The notes beneath the pieces were generated by a model that saw only the letters and a list, made by a program, of their open reading frames with translations, did not search any database and was not told the DNA's origin. A program made the position numbers and the translations under genes. This document shows, piece after piece, positions 16,801 through 24,822 of a stretch of DNA of 52,091 nucleotides. Numbering within the stretch: the first letter of the stretch is position 1; every line of letters begins with the position of its first letter. The stretch is from RGIG4708 sp045538875 (lineage in GTDB: Bacteria; Bacillota; Clostridia; UMGS1810), in assembly GCA_045538875.1 (NCBI GenBank), contig JAZQEG010000011.1, forward strand, positions 1 to 52,091, given 5' to 3'.

Positions 16801-18183
16801 ATTATTTTTTAATATTGGATATTCGTTTTTCAAATATTCAATATATATATTGTCTGAGACATAACTTGAAATACTATCAGATCCAACCGAAACATTAATG
16901 TCATTATTACAAATCAACTCTACAAGTCTCTTATTTGCAACGGAACCTGTTAATGCATTTTCAATCCCACTTATGATTCTTCCTAAACGAACTTTATCAC
17001 CTTCAACATTGTTTGTAACTACACAAGATTTATTCTCTGAATCCGTTAAAATTCTTTTTAACAAGAAAACGTCTTTATCGCTTAAATTAACTAAATTTAG
17101 AACCGCTAAATCAGAATTTTCAGGCAATTCAATTCCTATTTCGGATAGGGTTTCTAAATATGATTCTTTATTTTCCTTCGCAATAGCATTCAAACTTCCA
17201 TCATAAAAATCATATTTAGTAGTTTTATTGTCGTAGTTTTTTGTTAAAACGGAAATTCCATTTATTTTTATTGTTTTGCCGACAACAGGCACAATTATCA
17301 TGTTTTCATCAACGGCCATTTCTTTGAATTCATTAAAAAAGGTTCTTAGGAGATTTAAATTTAATTGAACTCTTATAGATTCCGCTTTTTGATTTACCTC
17401 ATCCAAACGTTTGTTGTAATAATCAATTATAGGTTTTAGTCTATTTAGAAGTGGTGAATTTGTATAATAGAATTTTTCACATTCAGATATATTACAAACA
17501 ATAGCGGTTTCTCCCACCTCATATTTTTGAATTTTTGTTGGTTTATAAAATTGTAAAGTTCTTTCATCATCACTATTTCCTATATAACCCAACGAAAAAG
17601 CTATAGCAACCCTTTTTTCAGGAACCTCAAACGCCACAATAATATTTTTTTCATAAGAAGGAAAGGCATCTTCTAATGTCTTTTGGGTAACTTCATTTAA
17701 AATTTCTATATCAGAAATTTTTGCATAATATTTTTTTCCCTCTGTATCAATAAAACTAATATTTTTCGGCACCCTGTCCACACCAGGCACAAGTTTTGAG
17801 GCACCTTTTAGAACTTTTTCAATGCAAGCATCTACAACGTATTTAGAAAAATAACACTTATTATCACTAACCTTAAGGACAATATGATCCCTATTCGCTT
17901 GTTCAACATAACTGTTTTGTGATTTTTTGGCGTTATTCTTATGTTCTAAAAAATTAGTAAGAACAAAATTTGCCATATTAATTACTTTGTCTTTTTGCAT
18001 CGTATAATCATGTTTTTTAAGTTCCCTAATAAAATGTTTTGTACATTCAATTGCTTTTTCCTTAGCGCGGACAGATAAATCATCATATATGTACGATGCC
18101 ACTTCATTATAATCCAAATATAATATCGCACACAAATATCCTATAGGTGTTTTTCTAAAAACAATTGACCATCTATTTTCCAT
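13798..18183 (-). CDS. SF1B (Upf1/DNA2-like) helicase with a giant coiled-coil insertion; first gene of the candidate defence operon
   Basis: A 1461-residue protein. After an N-terminal region of about 480 residues comes Walker A GPPGTGKTEL (about 486) and motif Ia (NTLITSNVHVACDNI). A stretch of about 600 mostly coiled-coil residues follows. Then come motif II AIIDEASKCNFEDL (about 1148), GDFMQLDP (about 1178), RQYRMN (about 1239), GTFDRFQGREYDLVIVSLVR (about 1346) and NVAFSRAKNHLLVFG (about 1384). The order and sequences match AAA_11/AAA_12 helicases acting on RNA or DNA 5'-3'. The coil would give a long arm, as in SMC/Rad50-like proteins. ATG 18183 has AAGAGGA 8 bases upstream; an upstream in-frame extension lacks such a site. 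The base composition is more AT-rich than the flanking core genes. Confidence 0.88.
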   Translation of the reverse strand: MENRWSIVFRKTPIGYLCAILYLDYNEVASYIYDDLSVRAKEKAIECTKHFIRELKKHDYTMQKDKVINMANFVLTNFLEHKNNAKKSQNSYVEQANRDHIVLKVSDNKCYFSKYVVDACIEKVLKGASKLVPGVDRVPKNISFIDTEGKKYYAKISDIEILNEVTQKTLEDAFPSYEKNIIVAFEVPEKRVAIAFSLGYIGNSDDERTLQFYKPTKIQKYEVGETAIVCNISECEKFYYTNSPLLNRLKPIIDYYNKRLDEVNQKAESIRVQLNLNLLRTFFNEFKEMAVDENMIIVPVVGKTIKINGISVLTKNYDNKTTKYDFYDGSLNAIAKENKESYLETLSEIGIELPENSDLAVLNLVNLSDKDVFLLKRILTDSENKSCVVTNNVEGDKVRLGRIISGIENALTGSVANKRLVELICNNDINVSVGSDSISSYVSDNIYIEYLKNEYPILKNNNEQLIAIDKILKMDKNDIDVMLVQGPPGTGKTELILALAKELSKAKYNTLITSNVHVACDNIVDRLKNNKELVLKRYTSIYGEQYEREIIENKKKYVENQVLEGFKFKDFIIDSFESYEGIKETITQEKERRQQILDSKEKYDNDLKDYHELVLRQKNLETELSENESELSSVLEDVATLKNIINIHEDKVSQNTEKIDVDSSTLEVLKTKQSEENATISELTNQLNTLYSRLAALEDDSKTIRKNIQNAENSVVSLQEKNEAHKSYSEFLASITEDDVKNKVLSHIMNGDLLESSYYEILLNSSLIKARDVLEIYNTLRKDADFWDKGFNISLTTLEYILFKNKKDGALKDFLNQEILDKVDDVYEYYKTSNLKHNVMSILPFVKLNGHNKAYYEKCLSQITLELKKIQYNYSEFIFAYISKEASKEAIDSKNTLNNQKIKDINKTLKELNEECIGKKEKLDKLGIEILEQKEKIKTTNNSLASAKSSYDDVVEQITNINNDIFNLKDENTNSIKICSKFNASLEEQMEVVKKLNNKQNNLKALIESARLETQRVYNLKQVIIEDYNTFISKMNIDLYAIEKEINIYEQTLETIDNKIQYLVSNGWDEQEAKQFIFDYAEELQNIVACASEKVEHCFFNGKGNQFNKMFLLSEKSDGSLISMTTNQIASLLTSADNRNLTFDYAIIDEASKCNFEDLIISLPRIKRLILIGDFMQLDPMYEQYTNIDLVYQNIFSVDEWDAINKSSFNLLLSQFVKHNEKNNIADFESNPYVAIMKRQYRMNKGIFSLIEPVYSIHKGFDLIDEKQTSANDVKCININGTEIAHETSQYNAEEADAIVSFLVEFQANRQNFPNIKTIGIITGYRAQENYLRRKLKAIKIKGVQIGTFDRFQGREYDLVIVSLVRTRKLGFTNNVRRMNVAFSRAKNHLLVFGNFEALNKIAAKTTVKDDEDFSNSDNNENLFVVKSLIPRLYSLRESFVSNEECAKGVLDFIKENDYDR

Positions 18184-18335
18184 TGTAATCATCCTCTTTT
18201 TTCTAAATGTAACACCAAATTGAAACTTAATGAATGCATTTTCATCAAATATCATGGCATTTATCACACTAACGATACCGATATAAGCATACGGCTCGAT
18301 AACTGAACATTTTACTTCTAAAGTATTTTTATATA

Positions 18336-18364
18336 ATTATATCACTTATGGGAAATTAAGGCAA
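18336..18364 (-). promoter_or_regulatory. Promoter of the three-gene helicase operon
   Basis: On the minus strand: TTGCCT (18364-18359), 17-base spacer, TATAAT (18341-18336). This leaves a leader of about 145 bases before ATG 18183, in which I see no clear structure. The rest of the 18184-18477 gap holds no gene I can support. Confidence 0.6.
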
Positions 18365-18477
18365 TACAGATAAAAAAATTAACCTGAAAATAATATGTAC
18401 AGCATAGGCGTTCAAAAAGAGTATGATAATCATATATTGTGAATAAAGTATGAATACGCGATTTCACCCTTGCAGGA

Positions 18478-19577
18478 TTGTATATACTGCTTGTTATTTT
18501 GTTTTGGAATTTCAAAGAAAATTTCATATACATAAATAATGTAGATATATTTGGTGCAGCTAATAAGATAACAATTGAATTAGTATTCCCATTTATATTT
18601 ATAGGATTATTTGTAGTCTTAATTGTTTTCCTTGGCACACCATTTGGAGCAAAGGAAATAAATGAAGGGTTACTTAGAACAGGCCTTATAAATCACGCAG
18701 GTGAAACGCCTCTTTTAATCAAAAAAGTTTTGATAAGACAACCAAAGAAACTATACTGGAGTTCGAATCTAACGGCATACCTCTATGTGATTGGGAAAAT
18801 AACAAGGAAAGTATTGAAGCAATTCTAAATGTAAATGTTATCGAACTAATGCAAGGAAAGAAAAGAAACAGAATTACATTGAAGACTATTTCCGGCAATA
18901 TTCAGATTTCGTGGGCAGTATATTGGAAAGATGCATATTTAAGTCTTAAGGATTTTGAAATGATTTTAGGAAAAAGTTTACTTGAAGATGTAAAAGTCGA
19001 CCTTAACAAAATCCCGCATATTTTAATTGGCGGTTCAACAGGTTCGGGAAAAAGTTTTTTGCTTAAGCATTTACTTTTACAATGTGTTAAAAAGGGTGCC
19101 CGGGTTCACATTGCAGACTTTAAAGGTGGCGTTGACTTTTGCAGAATATGGCGTGAAAAATGCGTATTTATTATGGAAAAGAATGAACTTTTGGAAGATT
19201 TGGATAGCTTGATAAATGAGCTTGAAAAAAGAAAGAAAATCCTAAGCGATACATCGTATTCAAACATTAGTGAACTGAATAAAATGCAGTATGATTCTGA
19301 TAAATTAAAACGCATTATATTTGCTTGTGATGAGGTTGCGGAACTCTTAGATAAAACAGGACTATCCAAAGAAGACAAAGAGCTTATTTCACAAATTGAA
19401 AATAAGCTTGCTATTATTGCAAGGCAGGGCAGAGCCTTTGGAATACATCTTATCCTCGCAACGCAGAGACCTGATGCAAACATTCTTCCTGACATATTGG
19501 CGTTCTGTGAATCCAAGGAAGGACAGGAAGAACTTGATGAGTTAGAAGAAACAAAGCAAAAAGAGGTAGCCGGATGA
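18478..19577 (+). pseudogene. Decayed FtsK/SpoIIIE-type DNA translocase of an integrative conjugative element
   Basis: The first part (frame of 18478) has two membrane segments and reaches NHAGETPLLIKK. The reading frame then shifts at an A6 run near 18721-18726 into the frame that continues ETILEFESNGIPLCDWENN and the FtsK domain. That domain has Walker A GGSTGSGKSFLLKH (19031-19070 region), ADFKGGVDF, and IIFACDEVAELLDKTGLS. After GIHLILATQRPDANI the sequence jumps directly to a charged tail ending EETKQKEVAG, so about a hundred or more residues of the conserved domain are missing. Length and motifs match the coupling protein of Tn916-like elements. No relaxase, replication gene or integrase remains nearby, so this is a relic. 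Confidence 0.8.
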
Positions 19578-19599
19578 CTACCTCTTAAATCTTTTTATA

Positions 19600-19657
19600 A
19601 AGAAAAAACAAACCCGAATGTTTCTCCTATAAGGAAAAAGTTCGGATTTGCTTTCTT
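19600..19657 (-). terminator. Terminator of the tRNA-Glu transcript
   Basis: Leftward hairpin: GCAAATCCGAAC pairs with ATTCGGGTTTG, followed by a T6 run, directly after the tRNA 3' end. Confidence 0.7.
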
Positions 19658-19732
19658 TGGTGACCCCTACGAGAATCGAACTCGTGATTGCGCCTTGAGA
19701 GGGCGCCGTCTTGACCGCTTGACCAAGGGGCC
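19658..19732 (-). tRNA. tRNA-Glu (anticodon CTC)
   Basis: The minus strand folds as a full cloverleaf with encoded CCA: acceptor GGCCCCT/AGGGGTC, anticodon stem GCGCC/GGCGC around the loop CTCTCAA (anticodon CTC), and T-arm ACGAG-TTCGATT-CTCGT. Its 3' end faces the accessory island, which fits use as an integration hotspot. Confidence 0.93.
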
Positions 19733-19834
19733 TTATTCATAACAGCACTATTTTATCACACATTTTAAGGTAATGCAAGGCTTTTTTTAAAAATTATAGA
19801 CATTATTTGCAAAAAACATCAGCATATCATACAA

Positions 19835-19863
19835 TTGACAAAATGTGGTTTTAATGATACTAT
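19835..19863 (+). promoter_or_regulatory. Promoter of the NhaC-type antiporter gene
   Basis: TTGACA (19835-19840), 17-base spacer, TACTAT (19858-19863), about 40 bases before the start codon. Confidence 0.6.
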
Positions 19864-19906
19864 AAAGTAGTGTATTACATAAATACAAAAGAAGGGAAGA
19901 TGTAAA

Positions 19907-21649
19907 ATGACAAAAAACAAAAGCCGATTGCTTGCAGTTGTAGCTTTGCTTGTTATGGCAATGCTCACAGCTATGCCATTTGCAGTTATGGCACAACCTG
20001 ATGAGCCTGTGGCAGCACAGGAACAGGCACAACCTATTGCAATCGACGAAACACTGCAGGAGGATGCAGCTGCACAGGAACCTATTGAGGAAGCTGACGA
20101 GGAGGAAGAGGCAAGTCCGTCAAATTTGTACGGTAGCATATGGGCATTAATCCCGCCTATTATAGCTATTGGCCTTGCTCTCATTACCAAAGAGGTTTAT
20201 TCATCACTGTTTATTGGTATTGTTGCAGGCGGTCTCCTTTATTCAAACTTCAGCTTTGAAGGCACAGTTGTACATGTGCTTTCCGACGGCTTTGTTGCAA
20301 GCCTTTCCGATTCGTACAATATGGGTATAATTTTGTTCCTTGTTGTACTTGGCGCGCTTGTTGCAATGATGAACAAAGCAGGCGGCAGCGCTGCATTTGG
20401 CAAATGGGCATCAAAACACATCAAATCAAGAGTTGGTGCGCAGCTTGCTACAACACTCCTTGGTGTGCTTATATTTATAGATGACTATTTTAACTGCCTT
20501 ACAGTTGGCAGCGTTATGCGCCCTGTAACAGACAAACACAAAATTTCAAGAGCTAAGCTTGCATATCTTATAGATGCAACAGCAGCTCCTGTATGTATTA
20601 TTGCTCCTATTTCTTCGTGGGCAGCAGCAGTTGCAGGCTTTGCACAGGATTCGGGTATGAACGGCTTTCAGTTGTTCTTAAGTGCAATCCCATACAACTT
20701 TTATGCTATTTTAACAATAGTTATGATGGTTACAATTTCGCTTACAAAATTTGATTATGGCCCAATGCGTCAGCACGAAATCAATGCAACAAGCGGTGAC
20801 CTTCATTCATCAAAGCTTAAGGAAATGGCAGCCGAGGTTTCAGCCGAAAATGAAAAAGGCAAGGTTATAGACCTTGTGCTCCCTGTAATTGTTCTTATTA
20901 TCTCTTGTGTAATCGGTATGATTTACTCAGGCGGATTTTTTGATGCAACAAGCGAAAGCTACAAAAACATTATTGATGCATTTTCAAACAGTGATGCATC
21001 TGTTGGCCTTGTATACGGCTCATTTGTAACACTTATAATTACAGTTATATTCTATATGATACGCAGAGTAATTTCGTTTAAAGACTGTATGGAAGCAGTC
21101 CCTGAGGGCTTTAAGGCAATGGTACCTGCAATTATGATTCTTGCTTGTGCTTGGACTCTCAAAGCTATGACAGACAGCCTTGGAGCAAAAGAGTTTATTG
21201 CAGCTCTTGTTGAAGGCTCTGCAGCAAGCTTTATGAACCTGCTCCCGGCAATTATATTCCTTATTGCAGTTGGTCTTTCGTTTGCTACAGGTACATCATG
21301 GGGTACATTTGGTATTCTTATTCCTATTGTTATAAGTGTATTTGGCTTTGACAGCGGTACAATTACAATTATCGGTATTTCTGCTTGTATGGCAGGCGCA
21401 GTATGCGGTGACCACTGCTCACCTATTTCGGACACAACAATTATGGCATCGGCAGGTGCACAGAGTGACCACATCAACCATGTTACAACACAGCTCCCAT
21501 ATGCACTTACAGTTGCAGGCGTATCATTTGTGTGCTATCTCATTGCAGGATTTGTACAGAGTGCATACATAATGCTTCCTCTTTCGATTGTACTTATGAT
21601 GGCTACATTGTTTGTGATTAAGGCAATGTCCAAAACCAAAAACGCATAA
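19907..21649 (+). CDS. NhaC-family Na+/H+ antiporter with an N-terminal signal-peptide-like extension
   Basis: A 580-residue protein. Residues 1-29 look like a cleavable signal peptide ending in A-V-M-A. Residues about 30-75 are a Q/E/A-rich acidic linker. The membrane core starts near 78 (LYGSIWALIPPIIAIGLALITKEVYSSLFIG) and has about 11-12 segments. NhaC-type features include IFIDDYFNCLTVGSVMRPVTDKHKIS read across residues about 195-220, and GTSWGTFGILIPI and CGDHCSPISDTTIM in the second half. The family exchanges sodium for protons or transports small organic acids or amino acids. Expressed alone from its own promoter, with a strong terminator. The extension is unusual for such a protein. 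Confidence 0.85.
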   Translation: MTKNKSRLLAVVALLVMAMLTAMPFAVMAQPDEPVAAQEQAQPIAIDETLQEDAAAQEPIEEADEEEEASPSNLYGSIWALIPPIIAIGLALITKEVYSSLFIGIVAGGLLYSNFSFEGTVVHVLSDGFVASLSDSYNMGIILFLVVLGALVAMMNKAGGSAAFGKWASKHIKSRVGAQLATTLLGVLIFIDDYFNCLTVGSVMRPVTDKHKISRAKLAYLIDATAAPVCIIAPISSWAAAVAGFAQDSGMNGFQLFLSAIPYNFYAILTIVMMVTISLTKFDYGPMRQHEINATSGDLHSSKLKEMAAEVSAENEKGKVIDLVLPVIVLIISCVIGMIYSGGFFDATSESYKNIIDAFSNSDASVGLVYGSFVTLIITVIFYMIRRVISFKDCMEAVPEGFKAMVPAIMILACAWTLKAMTDSLGAKEFIAALVEGSAASFMNLLPAIIFLIAVGLSFATGTSWGTFGILIPIVISVFGFDSGTITIIGISACMAGAVCGDHCSPISDTTIMASAGAQSDHINHVTTQLPYALTVAGVSFVCYLIAGFVQSAYIMLPLSIVLMMATLFVIKAMSKTKNA

Positions 21650-21673
21650 AAACTTTAAATGGCTCACGCCAAA

Positions 21674-21711
21674 AAAAATAACTTCAGCATTTTGCTGAAG
21701 TTATTTTTTTA
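21674..21711 (+). terminator. Terminator after the NhaC-type gene
   Basis: A perfect stem, AATAACTTCAGCA with TGCTGAAGTTATT, flanked by A8 and T7 runs, so it may serve both strands (the PAP2 gene ends convergently). Confidence 0.88.
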
Positions 21712-21773
21712 CTCTCTGTATTGTTGCGCTTTGATTGAAAGTGAGGTTTTATCAATTTTTTGCTCATTCTATA

Positions 21774-22316
21774 CTATTTTTTTAAAGCTACCCCAAGTGC
21801 ATTGTTGCGCTTTTGTATAATTTTATGGCATACAATTGCAACTGCTACGCCAACAATTGCACCTGCAAGCACATCTGTTGGGTAGTGCACATACAAGTAA
21901 ATTCGTGAAAAGCCAATGAGCGCTGCAACAGCATAAAAAAGCGGCGCATACCTTTTGTAATGGAGCGAGAGGGCAGTTGCCGCTGCAAAAGAGCTGCTTG
22001 TGTGCCCTGACGGAAATGAATAACCACCTGGTGCGCTAATTATTATAGCAAAGTTTTGCACAATATATGGGCGCAGTCTTGCAAAAATATTTTTTAGTAT
22101 TACATTGCCTATTATTGCAGTTGCAAAAAGTGATACAGCAAGGCAAATTCCTGCTTTGCGTGTTTTTTTAAACATAAGCATAACAATTGCCGTAATTATC
22201 CACAAAGCACCATAGTCGCCAAGGTGAGTAAAAAGCCGCATAAACATATCGGTAAATGTGTTTGCAAAATTGCGTTGTATAAAATCTAAAATTGCAAAAT
22301 CCAATTGTGTTATCAA
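21774..22316 (-). CDS. PAP2-family membrane phosphatase
   Basis: A 180-residue polytopic protein with the three acid-phosphatase motifs: K-x6-RP (KNIFARLRP), PSGH (SFPSGHTSSS) and SR-x5-H-x3-D (SRIYLYVHYPTD). These remove phosphate from lipid diphosphates such as undecaprenyl diphosphate, or from phosphatidate, on the outer membrane face. TTG 22316 was chosen because GAGGTG lies 6 bases upstream; longer in-frame starts overlap the asnA end. The gene is the last of the leftward DUF1385-prmC-deacetylase-asnA unit, 17 bases after asnA. Confidence 0.85.
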   Translation of the reverse strand: MITQLDFAILDFIQRNFANTFTDMFMRLFTHLGDYGALWIITAIVMLMFKKTRKAGICLAVSLFATAIIGNVILKNIFARLRPYIVQNFAIIISAPGGYSFPSGHTSSSFAAATALSLHYKRYAPLFYAVAALIGFSRIYLYVHYPTDVLAGAIVGVAVAIVCHKIIQKRNNALGVALKK

Positions 22317-22333
22317 AAGCGTCACCTCTTTTA

Positions 22334-23338
22334 TTACAAAAGCTCTATTGAGTGTTTTGCACACTCGTCAATCATTTGCTCAGGCCATACCGAAGATTGC
22401 ACTTCGCCAACATGCGCCTTGTGCAAAAAGTACATACACATTCTGGATTGACCAATACCGCCGCCGATTGTGTATGGGAGCTCTCCGTTTAAGAGTGCCT
22501 TTTGAAATGGCAGATTTTTGCGTTCTTCGCAGCCGCGTATTTTAAGCTGACGCATCAGCGCCTCTTCGTCAACTCGTATACCCATAGACGAAAGCTCAAG
22601 AGCAATGTCGAGTATAGGGTAGTACACAATAATGTCACCGTTAAGTGTCCAGTCGTCATAGTCGGGTGCTCTGCCATCGTGAATTTTGCCCGATTTCATT
22701 GCTCCGCCGATTTGCATAATAAACACAGCGCCCTTGTCTTTGGCTATTGCATACTCTCTTTCCTTAAGCGAAAGGTCGGGGTACATATCCTCAAGCTGTT
22801 GAGTTGTAACAAAGGTTATATCCTCGGGCAAATACACATTTGCAAAGTCGTATTCGTTTGCAATGTATCTTTCGGTATGCTTGAGTGAGTTGTATATGCA
22901 TTTAACTGCATTTTTAAGTGTTTCCATTGTGCGCTGCTCTTTGGTAATAATTTTTTCCCAGTCCCACTGGTCAACAAACACAGAGTGAATGTTGTCAAGG
23001 TCTTCGTCACGCCTTATGGCGTTCATATCGGTGTAAAGCCCCTCGCCAACATTAAAGCCGTATCGCTTAAGGGCAAATCTTTTCCATTTTGCAAGGGAGT
23101 GCACAATTTCGTATTCGCTGCCTATATCCTTTATGTCAAAGCTTACAGCCCTTTCAACTCCGTTGAGGTCGTCGTTAAGGCCAGAGTTTTTTTCGACATA
23201 AAGAGGGGCAGACACCCTTGTTAAATTAAGCTGTATGGAAAAATCTCTTTCAAAAAAGTCTTTTACTTTTTTAATGGCAAGCTCTGTTTGCTTGATTGAC
23301 AATTCGGATTTGTAATCCTTTGGAATTAACAAGCTCAT
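22334..23338 (-). CDS. asnA: Aspartate-ammonia ligase (asparagine synthetase A)
   Basis: A 334-residue enzyme of the class II aminoacyl-tRNA synthetase-like fold that makes asparagine from aspartate, ammonia and ATP. The characteristic start IPKDYKSELSIKQTELAIK, the segments LTRVSAPLYVEKNSGLNDDLNGVERAVSF (residues about 40-70), SVFVDQWDWEKII and the C-terminal GGGIGQSRMCM(Y)F are all present. Length matches the family (about 330). ATG 23338 has AAGGAG 9 bases upstream. It lies 14 bases after the polysaccharide deacetylase gene in the same unit. Confidence 0.93.
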   Translation of the reverse strand: MSLLIPKDYKSELSIKQTELAIKKVKDFFERDFSIQLNLTRVSAPLYVEKNSGLNDDLNGVERAVSFDIKDIGSEYEIVHSLAKWKRFALKRYGFNVGEGLYTDMNAIRRDEDLDNIHSVFVDQWDWEKIITKEQRTMETLKNAVKCIYNSLKHTERYIANEYDFANVYLPEDITFVTTQQLEDMYPDLSLKEREYAIAKDKGAVFIMQIGGAMKSGKIHDGRAPDYDDWTLNGDIIVYYPILDIALELSSMGIRVDEEALMRQLKIRGCEERKNLPFQKALLNGELPYTIGGGIGQSRMCMYFLHKAHVGEVQSSVWPEQMIDECAKHSIELL

Positions 23339-23352
23339 TATTATCGTCTCCT

Positions 23353-24822
23353 TTATAAGCAAGGCACAAGCTCAACTGGTGTGCCGTCTATATATGTACC
23401 GCCGTCGGCGGTTGTAATCTCTTTTATAATTTCGGGGCTGCCAAGGTTGTGAGCCTCGTATGTGTTTTCGCCCGTTTGTTTTGTAACCCACATTCCGTCG
23501 GGCTGCGTTTCGTTGCCTTTTGCCGAAAGCGCTACGCCGTCCTGAATTATGTAGTAAATATTGTCGTATATTTTGTTTTCGGTAGATATGCTTACAGTTC
23601 CTGTGGCATCATCCCAGTCTACAATGCAACCAAAGCTTTCGGCAATTGCTCTTAGCGGAATGTAAGTGCTGCCATCAACAAGGAGTGCCTCAAGCGGGAG
23701 GTACTCTGGCTTGCCGTTGGTATAATACACAGCCGATCCTATGGAAAATTTTGTTATATCGGTATTTAAAACTGCTTTAGCAGTTTTTGTGTTGTCATCC
23801 CAGTTAACTGTTGCGCCCATTGCCTCAAGAGTTGCGCGCATAGGCACCATAGTGGTGGAATTTTTAAGCATTGGCGGGTTTGTATACTCAATAAGCTGTC
23901 CGTTTACATATACTTTTATTCCATCTTGATATCCGCTTTCGTCATTGTAGGATATGTTTGGCACATCAATTTGTGCAGCATCTTTTTTGAGCCAGCTGCT
24001 AAGCACCTCATTTGTAACCGTGGAGTTCATATTGTAGCGGTTTAGCATATATAGGCTTTCGGGGTTAAATTTTTGCACATAGTTTACACCAATAGAGGTA
24101 GCAACTGTTGCCTTTACCCCCATACTGCGCAGCACCGCCTCGCTTGTGGCATCGTACCTGCCGCCAGGGTATGCAACAACATTTACAGTGTGGCCAATTT
24201 GTCCTTCAACCACCTTTTTAAAAAGCGAAAAGTCATTTTGAAGTACTCTTGTGTAGTCGAGCACGCTTTCATCTTCAAAGCGGAGTATATTTTGGCGCGG
24301 GGAGAGAGTATCTTCAAACTCTGCCCACTGATGCATATCGTAGGTGTGGCTCTGCACAGAAATCAGCCTTGACAAATTCATTTCTCTCGCCTGATTGTAA
24401 TTAAAATGAGGGTTCATTGCATTGGCAGTATCTTTGTAGTAGCTTTTGCCCACCGAAGAGCCTATTGTAAATATTGTTGCAGGGTAGCCGTACCTTTTGA
24501 GTATAGGGAACGCCTCTGTGTAATTGTTTGTGTAGCCATCGTCAAATGTAATAAGGATTGGCCTGTTTGGCAGCACTGCTGCGCTGTACACATAGTCTAT
24601 AATCTGCTGGAAGGTTACAGGAGTGTAGCCATAGTCTGTAATTGTTTTTAAATTGCTTTCAAAAACCTCGGGTGTAACAGAAAAGTCGTCCTGCGCATTA
24701 CTTATAGAATGATACATCAGTATAGGCAAGCGTACCATAGCTCTTTGGTCACCTGCTGCAAATGCTTTAACTGATAAAACTGTAATTAATAATGTCACAA
24801 TAAGGCATATTAATTTTTTCAT
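23353..24822 (-). CDS. Secreted polysaccharide deacetylase with a C-terminal copper-amine-oxidase-N-like domain
   Basis: A 489-residue exported protein with a signal peptide ending near residue 22 (AFA). The NodB/CE4 domain (about 30-270) shows LMYHSI (36-41), TFDDGYTNN with the catalytic Asp pair at 94-95, and SHTYDMH (metal-binding His159/His164). Residues about 310-425 carry a paired Cu_amine_oxidN-type module (VPMRATLEAMGATVNWDD, IPLRAIAESFGCIVDWDD), which is common in clostridial envelope proteins and binds no copper as far as known. It probably deacetylates peptidoglycan or a wall glycan. The start overlaps the prmC stop (ATGA), so translation is coupled. The same module occurs in the foldase at 33955. 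Confidence 0.86.
   Translation of the reverse strand: MKKLICLIVTLLITVLSVKAFAAGDQRAMVRLPILMYHSISNAQDDFSVTPEVFESNLKTITDYGYTPVTFQQIIDYVYSAAVLPNRPILITFDDGYTNNYTEAFPILKRYGYPATIFTIGSSVGKSYYKDTANAMNPHFNYNQAREMNLSRLISVQSHTYDMHQWAEFEDTLSPRQNILRFEDESVLDYTRVLQNDFSLFKKVVEGQIGHTVNVVAYPGGRYDATSEAVLRSMGVKATVATSIGVNYVQKFNPESLYMLNRYNMNSTVTNEVLSSWLKKDAAQIDVPNISYNDESGYQDGIKVYVNGQLIEYTNPPMLKNSTTMVPMRATLEAMGATVNWDDNTKTAKAVLNTDITKFSIGSAVYYTNGKPEYLPLEALLVDGSTYIPLRAIAESFGCIVDWDDATGTVSISTENKIYDNIYYIIQDGVALSAKGNETQPDGMWVTKQTGENTYEAHNLGSPEIIKEITTADGGTYIDGTPVELVPCL

Noticed and set aside
8776..18183. Assignment of the trio to Gabija (UvrD-like GajB plus nuclease GajA)
   Set aside because: There is no OLD-family ATPase/nuclease, and the UvrD-like protein carries its own insert and zinc site; the other two genes have no Gabija counterpart.
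18342..18638. Leftward 98-residue frame opposite the start of the FtsK relic
   Set aside because: It lies over the relic's membrane region, has no ribosome binding site, and looks like a reverse-frame shadow.
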